Below are positions 56,735 through 64,000 of a DNA stretch of 64,000 nucleotides, piece by piece. The notes below the pieces were generated by a model. It was given only the letters and a program-made list of their open reading frames with translations, did no database searches and was not told where the DNA came from. How positions within the stretch are numbered: position 1 is the first letter of the stretch; the number at the start of each line of letters is the position of its first letter. Origin of the DNA: Euglena gracilis (taxonomy: Eukaryota > Euglenida > Euglenophyceae > Euglenales); assembly GCA_039621445.1 (NCBI GenBank), contig CP154955.1:4247836-4311835 (forward strand). The letters run 5' to 3'. The position numbers and the translations under genes were made by a program.

Positions 56735-56778
56735 TATCCCCTTGTGATGATGTCAATGTGAAAGCCGAATCAATGAAC
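56735..56778 (-). CDS. mTERF gene E, possible extra exon ('SAFT..S.QGD')
   Basis: Encodes DSAFTLTSSQGDSLPT on the minus strand, matching SASAFTVASVQGDLL of gene C (38,330-38,410). It is the last piece of gene E that I can identify. Confidence 0.35.
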
Positions 56779-57064
56779 ATGTGGACATGGAAGTGGAAGA
56801 TGTTTTGTCCCGGCAGTAATCAATAACGGGCCGCCTGTGGATGATAATTTGAAAGTTTTGCTTGTTTATGTATGTGTTTGCCATTAAATTTGGAATTCTG
56901 AGGGAATATTGCGGTGTACAATTAGTAAACAAAAAAAAACACAAATAAATGCCAGAACTAGACCCTAGGACTAATTCAAAAGGAAGGGGAAACAAGAGTG
57001 CAATAATGCAACAAACAGGACATCCTCAGAATATCAAACAGAAAGAACAGAATTGATAGCACTA

Positions 57065-57781
57065 TCAGCTTCGGCCTTTCCGCACCATTTTCCGGGCCAG
57101 CTGCAGCATAGCAAACTGCAAAGGTGTCCATTTTAACTCGCAGCAGTGTGGGGCAGCGGTTGATGACCTTGATGGCATCCGCAGAGGTGGCGATGAGTTC
57201 CATTTTCGCCTCCAGCTTGGCTGTCTGACAGTGCAGGATGTCCGGGTGCAAATTGACCACCCGGACGACGTCCAATCCACGGCCCTGCATCCACCGCATT
57301 TTTTCCTTCAGCGACTGGGGCTCCACTGAGAGAATGGACGGTCGGGTGGTCACCACCCGCCTCACGTCCACCCCCAACTCCTCCAAATAAGCCGTCAGAG
57401 CCTCCACTCGTTGTCGGCTGTATCGCTGGAGGGCAGGGTAGCGGGCAGACACCCTTGGTGCCAGCCATCTTTTTTGCCGACAGAGGCTTGGGTGCCTGCC
57501 CATAGCAGGTACATACCCCAAGACAAAGCTGGCTGGGGGGAGGGGTGCAAACCCAGTCAGCTTTCCAGGAATGACCATTCTCGGGCCGCTGCCGAAAACA
57601 GCGAGGGGCACCAGGGCGCCACTCTAAACGCTCCTAAGCGCTGACCCCCCCCTCCCCGTTGGGAGGATTCGAAAAGGTCCGCACCCCACCCCACCCCCAC
57701 CTTCACTTGCCCACTTCCTCGCCCTCCACTTCCTTAAAAAGTGGCCTGTTCTGCACGTCGATACCATACCGGTCGTTGGCG
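57065..57781 (-). CDS. mTERF-like gene E: 'YGIDV' segment and intact N-terminal mTERF-repeat exon
   Basis: Minus strand: cccag acceptor, SANDRYGIDV (57,781-57,749), a 287-bp element (57,462-57,748), then an unbroken frame with VSARYPALQRYSRQRVEA, YLEELGVDVRRVVTTRPSIL, KMRWMQGRGLDVVRVV, NLHPDILHC, DAIKVINRCPTLLRV and YAAAGPENGAERPKL. This is the cleanest mTERF stretch in the window: the RGL|D site is uninterrupted, as in gene A. It is the segmental duplicate of gene B. The downstream half of the gene has not been found, so the copy may be dead or truncated. Confidence 0.78.
57462..57748. mobile_element. MITE-derived intron in mTERF gene E (YGIDV position)
   Basis: Left end CAGCCATCTTTTTTGCCG; right end, inverted, CAGGCCACTTTTTAAGG. 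The flanks cttggtgc (57,454-57,461) and ttctgcac (57,749-57,756) have diverged but each resembles the intact gene A site. Orthologous to 1,774-2,054 and 39,680-41,123. Collapsing the duplication gives YGIDVQRVSARYPAL, the same length as YGINVPRAITRYPPL in gene A. Confidence 0.72.
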
Positions 57782-58227
57782 CTGGGGGCGGTTGAGACGG
57801 TCATGACTGAAATCGGGAAACAAGAGAAGGTGCTTTAGGTACCGGTAGGCGCACCGCTGCTTTAACACCTGACACCCATGGGCGGTCCATTTGAAACGTT
57901 GAAATATTGGGCTGGCCGAAAAAAAGCTGCTGGTGGTCCTCTCCCCAAGGTGGGGGTCCCCTGCGACATCCCCGCAAAGTCCTCCCCCCCAGAGTGGATT
58001 ACGCAAAAAACCATGAAGAGGTGGATGGAACGGCCCAAGCAATAACTTTCCAGGCAAAAAAAAAAACCCCAAAGGGAGGGACACTTGGAGGGGGGGACTG
58101 ATCTATACACGTCCCAGCTTCACCATCATCTTTGACAATTAACAATCTGGGGCTCGGCAGTCATGATGCAAGACCTTTCCCATTGATTCCATCCACTAAA
58201 ACCCAGCGTTGAAAACTTCATTGAAAC

Positions 58228-58273
58228 ACAGCCCAGGCAAGATATTTCAGCCCCTCGTTTGACGGTGGAACAC
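58228..58273 (-). CDS. mTERF gene E, short 'SNE' exon
   Basis: The acceptor gcctctgtcag precedes GVPPSNEGLKYLAWA on the minus strand. Duplicate of 2,535-2,580. Confidence 0.55.
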
Positions 58274-58559
58274 CTGACAGAGGCAAGCGGCGCACCAAGG
58301 TTCAAAGGCACATCAGACTTCGATCCACCAACGGCAAATCGTTCCTTCAAAAAAAAGTGCTGATATTTGATAGACACTGCATTGGTTGTTGTGGGAAGAG
58401 GAGGTTGTGGGATGGGAGAGGGCAGGTAGGGACCTTCACTTCATGGCCTCTTGAACAGACTCCCATATTTCCCTGCATGGATGCTACTTCAGGATTTAGC
58501 ACTGGTTGAAGCAAGGAAAGGGAGAAAGGAGGCAACGGGGCACACCCTTCATGGACGGT

Positions 58560-58640
58560 TTTTGGCCGGCATGTTTCCCGGCCGCTGTTGTCGTCACCCA
58601 CCGGATCCACAACCATCCTCCATGTCCGGTGCAAGACAGC
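58560..58640 (-). CDS. Conserved 5' segment of mTERF gene E
   Basis: Encodes DPVGDDNSGRETCRPKTVHEG on the minus strand. Duplicate of 2,853-2,932 and diverged homologue of 46,429-46,575. The start codon is undetermined. Confidence 0.4.
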
Positions 58641-59459
58641 TGTTTCTTTGGGGGGGGGGGCAGCTACCTAAACTCCCTTCAGAGGAGCAATTCTCACTTT
58701 CAATACCTGTCGTGTTTCCCGCAACTCCCTCATTTGAATTAATGGATCACAATACTTGCACCCAATCATAATATCAGCGGGGGAACGCAAACACTTTTTG
58801 TGTCGTTTTTATCTTCACAAAATTTGTGTTTTTGTGGTTGCTTTGCATTTTTTGTGCTTTTTGCTTTTTTGATTTCAGCTGGAATCTTTTAAATTTTTCT
58901 CATTTTGGCCTAATATTCCCCAAGTTGTTTGGTCAAAAATGTGCATATTTTCTGCAGAATGGAAAAAAAATTCCGAAAGAAATTGAAAATTTTCCATGCC
59001 CCCTCCAGCAAAAAGTGTGCCCCTCCCGGGGGAACTCCTGACGGATTTTTCATGCAACTCGGTTTTTTTGTGTTTATTAATGTTTGCTTGTGTGGTTGTT
59101 GTTTTTCTGCATCGTGTTTAAATTGCTAATGTTGCATTTTTTTCCACCCCCACAAACGCCACAAAACATGCCAGCCCAGGGGCTGCTGTATCATTGTGTG
59201 TGCACTGGGACAATCCCACCCTACGCAGCAGTGCCCCGGCCTGCTTTGCTGCACCCTGAATAACGGAGGTCAATCCTTTGGGACAAAATGTTTGGACTTT
59301 GTGGACCCTCCCAAATGCAAGTCCAAATCCAGCCCTGGGTCCAGTAACCGGATTTGCCCCCCCTTTTTTTTGCAGGCTCGAAACAGCGGTCTGGGTGGTT
59401 GGGGAAGGGAGCAGCGGGGCGGGGGTCAGCCACGCACGTGTCAGGCACGTGCTCCGACA

Positions 59460-59560
59460 CAGCCCAACCAGCAGGACGCGGCGCATGTGCCGGGTTGGCT
59501 GCGCCACGTGAGGGTGGGACCCGCAGACCTGCGAAGCAGAATGCCGGGAAGGAAGCAGCT
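59460..59560. other. Conserved patch upstream of mTERF gene E
   Basis: Counterpart of 6,735-6,835 ('gcaggacgcggcgcatgtg', 'cgaagcagaatgccggg'). In the GC-rich surroundings several frames are open and I cannot choose one. Confidence 0.35.
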
Positions 59561-59879
59561 GAGGGGTGGTTGGTTTCAGAATCGGTGCAAACCCCAAGCA
59601 GCAGCCACCGCCAGGGGCTGCCGACCCAACCCCAAGTGTCCTTGGTCCAGGCCACAGGGGCCCAAACCCAGCTGATTGGAGGAGAGGGGCGAGCCACGGA
59701 GCTGCCAGGTGCAAAAGAATCCCCAAAAAAGTTCTCGGAAACCAACCACATTTCTTCCACCATAGGTTCAAGGTTGTGTATCTTCAGCTATAGTGTACCA
59801 TGGCTTTGAGGATGCACGTTGACCCCCAAGGGGGAGGGTGCCCCCACACACCCAGGGTGGAGCCCCCCAGGGGGGACCA

Positions 59880-60452
59880 GGGAGTTTCTGAAGCACTCTG
59901 ATCGGGGAGGGAGGGTCGAGCCGGCCGATTGGAAAAAGGCACTGGGTGGAAAAAAGGTCTGGCTGGACCCCTCCTCCCTGGGGGGTGAGGGTTCCAGGGA
60001 GGTGGTTCCAACCCGTATGCCAGGCTGGACCTGGCTGGAACCCGAAAACAGGCAAAAAGAGCCGAATTCCAGCTACCCAAAAAAAAAGTACAAAAAGGGC
60101 TATTTTTGGCCATTTTAAACCTTTCTTTCAAAAATTTTCGACGCTTTGTGCCAAAAAAAAAATTCAGTTCAGCCCGGCGAAGCCGGGCTGTGAAAGCTTT
60201 ATTACCGCTCGACGCAGGGGGGGGGGGGCTGCAGCCCGACTGGGAGCTGCTGACTGGGGGGAAAGTGCTGGCTGGACCCACCCCCTCGGGTGGAAGGGTG
60301 GGGTCCGGCTTAAGAAATTCCCTTGGGGACACCCAAAAATTGGGCCGTCTGAGGGCATTTCCCAAAATTTTCCAGCGCTTCGCGTCGAAACCCGTACCCG
60401 GACCTCCGTCGGGACCACCCCCCAGGGTCTGTCCGAGTGAAAAAGAAGCCTC
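59880..60452. mobile_element. G/C-run MITE cluster, duplicate of 7,138-7,695
   Basis: Same layout as 7,138-7,695: tttctgaag near the left, an internal cttaagaaattccctt junction at about 60,308, 'gcgcttcgcgtcg' and 'gaaaaagaagcctcc' at the right. Confidence 0.45.
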
Positions 60453-60626
60453 CACTCTCCGAACCCCCTGCCCTGCCCTGCAGTCTTCTTTGGTTTCGAC
60501 GCAGTGGAGATCTCCAACCCGTCTGCCCTGATGGGGCAGGGGTTCTTGGAACCACACAAATAACGGATGGGAAAAAATATATTTTGGAAAAATCGCGTGG
60601 ATTTTGCAAATTTGTGATTTAATTGC

Positions 60627-60886
<260 letters not shown>

Positions 60887-60949
60887 GCATATGTGTGATG
60901 CGCATCAGAGGCTTAAACCAGAAGAGACCCCCTGGTTCAAGGTCTGCTC

Positions 60950-61440
60950 CTGGGTACTGTTGTTGGGGGAAAACACACGGAACAACGTCTCAACTTAAAA
61001 TCCACACAAAACCCCCTGTTCAGTGCAATCCTCCAAATGCAAAAAAAATAGCCACATCCCCAAAAATTCTCAAGCGAACTTCCCCAGGGTTGCTTGAGTT
61101 TGGGGGTCTTGCTGATGCTTTGATCCAGACTTCAAACTGAACAGTCTTATTTTGAAAGGAAAAGTGCATGCTGCCAAAAAAATAAAATATAATAATATAA
61201 ATATAAAAATAATATAAAAATACAAATGAGATGAATATTTTTCAGCTCCAGCATGAGGCAAAACAGATTGTGCTTGGTTGCCACGATGCCTTCAATCTCG
61301 AGATTTAACGCATTTTCCAACGTTTTGAGGGTTACTTAAATTTAGAGACATGTGGGAGATTAGCCCTCCTCACCTTCTCTTCTTGAGGCACGTGATCCTT
61401 GGTGTTGTCGGGGATTGTCAGAAAATGCCAGAAAACGTCC
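60950..61440. other. No gene; A/T-rich
   Basis: Partly corresponds to 8,760-9,100 of copy 1 but lacks its tgcatccactcc minisatellite. Contains an (ataat)n-like stretch at 61,180-61,220. Confidence 0.4.
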
Positions 61441-61444
61441 GGAA

Positions 61445-61996
61445 TTAATCGGATTTGTGGGTGTTTGAACATTGGAGGGCGACCAAAGACACATTATTTA
61501 AAGCTTTGATCCGAGGCAACAGTGTATAATTTTGACTGGTGAACCTTGTCATCTTTTCCCTGTCTGGAGGGCACATACAAACCTGGAATCCCAAATTGCG
61601 CCTCCTTACTCCAATTCTTTGAAGTGCACAACAACCCTGTTTCGGAAAGAAGCTTGGCGTCATCAAAAAAAAGAGTCTTCCCAGACAGGAACTCAGGGCT
61701 GCCCATTGAAAATCAGACTGGCCTGAAGTTCCAGAGAACTGCCTCCGGAAAGTCCAAAAAAACATATTTTCGGGGTTTGTCAGCTTATGACAGAATTTGT
61801 AAGAAATGTCAGCTATTTGTCGCTGAAGGTTCCTGGGGTACCTGATGAAGCACACCGCCGCTTTCTGCAACTTTGCCTTTCGACGGAGGACATGTCCGCC
61901 TTCATTAATCAGCATTTGACCCGGTCGGCCAGTACCTAAGTGATTGTATGTCCCAAATCCACCCACCCACTTTTTTTTGACACACGATTCACCCAC
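61445..61996 (-). CDS. Conserved hypothetical ORF (183 codons), copy 2
   Basis: Homologous to 9,113-9,658; shares NLQRQIADIS, LGFQVCMC, MTRFTSQ and IKALNNVSLV. An extra segment of about 14 codons (RLFFLMTPSFFPKQ) lies in the middle relative to copy 1 and the frame is preserved. Function unknown. Confidence 0.35.
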   Translation of the reverse strand: MGESCVKKKWVGGFGTYNHLGTGRPGQMLINEGGHVLRRKAKLQKAAVCFIRYPRNLQRQIADISYKFCHKLTNPENMFFWTFRRQFSGTSGQSDFQWAALSSCLGRLFFLMTPSFFPKQGCCALQRIGVRRRNLGFQVCMCPPDREKMTRFTSQNYTLLPRIKALNNVSLVALQCSNTHKSD

Positions 61997-62688
61997 CCGA
62001 AATCAACAAATGACCCTTAGATTTTATTCCTGGCCCGACCTTCACACCTCCGACGTCCAAGTACCCTCCCCCCAGGCGTCCAGTGGACCCCAATCTCCCC
62101 CCCCCCCCCCCCGAAGGGAGGGGTCACACAGGTGTTACATGAATTTACACTCTCCACCTTTAAGTTTGAGTCATATTCCCACCAGCTGATTTATTAGGAA
62201 GCAAATGGACGGTAGTGCCTGAAGCAACTGAAGCGTGGGTGAACACAAAAACCTTGTCCTTCTCGGTGTTCACACTTTTAAACGGCCTCGTACAGAGGAT
62301 GTAGATGTTTGCACTGTTGATGAATAGTTTGCAGAACCCTCCTTGATGTGTGATTCACATGGTTCCATGTGAGCTCTAGAAATGTGATTTCTGTTGTTGT
62401 TTGTGAGTTAAGTTTCGTGTTTGCACACCATTCTTTTGAACCCTTCAAAGAAAAAGAGCTTCTAATACATCTTAGCAACTCCATTTTGAATATATGCCAA
62501 ACCTGCCCGCTCCCAATCCTCAATGATTTTCAGTGTCATGGTGTTGGCCAACCTATCCTTGGCGTCAAGCTCAAAACCCTTTGAAATGTTCTTCTTGAGT
62601 CACACCAGGAAAGCTGTCGCGATGCAAAAAAAAAAAATGCAGCCGAGTCCATGACAAGAAGGACCATAGGAACACAAAGGGAACTGTG

Positions 62689-62980
62689 TCACGGGGCTGG
62701 CGCATCGTCCTGAAGCAGCCAGGCGCGGTAATGAGCCAGCTCCTCGAGGGCCGTAACGCGGCAGAACGTTTCGTCCGCGGGGAACAGTATGGCATTCAAG
62801 GGGGCCGCCTCCCGCCCCAGCGACTGCAGGTAGCGGAAGCGGGGCCGCAGCCGCTTCTCCAGGCTGAAATGCCACAGCATGGGAAAACGATTCACCTCCG
62901 CCTGCGAGCGCCCCATGTCGTCCAACACGAACCGCAGGATTGGCCTCAGCTTCCGGTCGGATGCGCGGTGGTGTGCCTTC
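62689..62980 (-). CDS. mTERF-like gene D, C-terminal exon
   Basis: The minus-strand frame encodes KLRPILRFVLDDMGRSQAEV, NRFPMLWHFSLEKRLRPRFR and YLQSLGREAAPLNAILFP, ending LQDDAPAP and a stop. Nearly identical to gene A at 10,367-10,651 and containing the same C-terminal mTERF signature. Its middle exon starts about 1 kb upstream at the window edge. Confidence 0.8.
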
Positions 62981-63954
62981 CAGCCCTTTCGATTACTGTC
63001 CCATAAAATTAAAACATGGCAACCAAAAGCCACCGCACCTTATATTCTGCCGCATCGCACTGACCAGCCACAGGAACGTTGGGAATAAAGAGCCGTTGCT
63101 CAGACCGAAAAAGCAGTTTGTTTGCTCAAATAAAATTTCTGCACAGGAACGTGCAAAAACCCTGCATAAGCAGAATAACGTCAACTGACAGAAGTTCTGA
63201 TTGACAAAATGTCAGTGGACAGGAGGGTACTTTAAAATTTCCCAGGCAGACCCTTTCACAGACTTTCAAGCAAGACAAATTGACTTGTTTTTTTTGTGTT
63301 TGATTAAAATGTGTGCAATTGAAAAGATCGTTTCCCTGTTCATTTTTCAAGGCACCAAAAACAGAGACTGGAGTCCTCTGTGGTCAGCAGTTGAGGGACT
63401 GTGGTTTAAATGGAGGGTGATAGGTCTAGGTGTTGGACATCCAAGGTCGGAGTGTCCAATGTTGAAACTCTGTGACACCCATTTTTGAAAACAATGCTCC
63501 TTTGTGCAATGGTGCAAATGAACCACTTCAAAACCAACCAACAGCCTGCTACACCAGCATGTTTGGAGCTCGAAAGTTCATGTCATGAAACTGTGGTGTT
63601 ACTTTTCCTGTCCTCCTGTATTCCTATGGTGCTGGACCCCCTCCCCGGACCCTGGTCGGCCTTGGTCGGCCAAAAGTGCCTGCCCCTCCCCACAAACATT
63701 GCTGATCTTTTTGAGCGTCAAATTATACACTCTGTCAACTCTCCTCTTGACTCAGATGCACCCCACTGTTGAGGCTTCAAAAAAATTATGGACCACTTTG
63801 CATAATCGCACATCCGAACTAGGTAGTGGAGGCGTTTGCACAACATACCCGAGAGGGGCGTCAGCCAAGCAGCCTTGAACGAAATGATAAAATAAAAAAA
63901 ACAGGAAAACCTTGCAATATTTAAGCCACGCTCTGCCAATGCCAAACCCTCCTC

Positions 63955-64000
63955 TCAGCACAGCCACACGGCCCACACTGAAGCCCAGCATGCTGGGGGT
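63955..64000 (-). CDS. mTERF-like gene D, end of the middle exon (cut by window edge)
   Basis: The minus strand encodes PSMLGFSVGRVAVL, matching PTLLTYSVGRVAVL of gene A (18,141-18,295). The remainder lies beyond the window. Confidence 0.65.
   Translation of the reverse strand, partial: PPACWASVWAVWLC

Noticed and set aside
57700-57748. 'NRPLFKEVEGEEVGK' after YGIDV as coding sequence of gene E
   Set aside because: It was first read as part of an exon because it is partly conserved in genes B and C. It is better explained as the TIR of the inserted MITE (CAGGCCACTTTTTAAGG), and gene A lacks it.

Overview
The window is nuclear DNA of a eukaryote. It contains many spaceosomal-type intron/exon junctions, long (TG)n and (GTAT)n microsatellites, interstitial TTAGGG-like arrays, G/C homopolymer runs and dense nests of small terminal-inverted-repeat (TIR) elements. 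There are no bacterial-style operons, rRNA genes, CRISPR arrays or convincing tRNA genes. The only protein family I can name with confidence is mTERF, a nucleus-encoded organelle nucleic-acid-binding family that is expanded in algae and plants. An alga or other protist is therefore likely, but I cannot name the species.

All recognisable genes are mTERF-like and lie on the minus strand as a broken tandem array of five paralogues, labelled here left to right: B (5' part near 2.9-0.97 kb, running off the left edge), A (21.3-10.4 kb), C (46.6-30.3 kb), E (58.6-56.7 kb, 3' half missing) and D (enters at 64.0 kb, last exon 62.98-62.69 kb). The shared gene plan on the minus strand is: a short exon with a 'SNE..YLAW' motif after a CAG acceptor; a 'YGIDV' segment joined to the mTERF-repeat N exon ('RYPAL.RYSRQRVEA'); a middle mTERF repeat ('FLEENGLNVA'); and a C-terminal mTERF exon ('KLRPILRFVLDDMG ... 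SLEKR.RPR..YLQSLG'). About 1-11.2 kb and 57-63.8 kb are two copies of one segmental duplication.

Many small elements have the signature of hAT-type MITEs: TIRs beginning CAGG/CAGGG, a T run, a frequent TTAAG, and 8-bp target duplications. Several sit inside mTERF coding sequence. At 'YGIDV' genes B, C and E carry such an element while gene A is an uninterrupted empty site. At 'RGL|D' genes B and C carry different elements while A and E are uninterrupted. Collapsing each element to one target-site copy keeps the mTERF frame open, so these look like transposon-derived introns (introners).

Other layout: 3.8-6.3 kb is a 2.5-kb element with about 80-bp TIRs, absent from the second segmental copy. 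11.8-17.3 kb is a 5.5-kb composite foldback element, rich in a TTTGCGCAAATGCGCAAA palindrome, inside an intron of gene A. 22.5-29.1 kb is a MITE and minisatellite nest including a 1.1-kb hAT-like element with a perfect target duplication. 30.7-37 kb is a further TE nest inside an intron of gene C, with an interstitial telomere-like array at 35.5 kb. 42.4-42.9 kb is AT microsatellite. 44-45.8 kb is an old copy of the palindrome-rich element. 50.7-56.2 kb is a (GTAT)n/(GTCT)n block enclosing four near-identical 660-bp GC-rich tandem units.

All calls come from reading the sequence. Exon ends are approximate except where a CAG acceptor or target-site duplication is stated.
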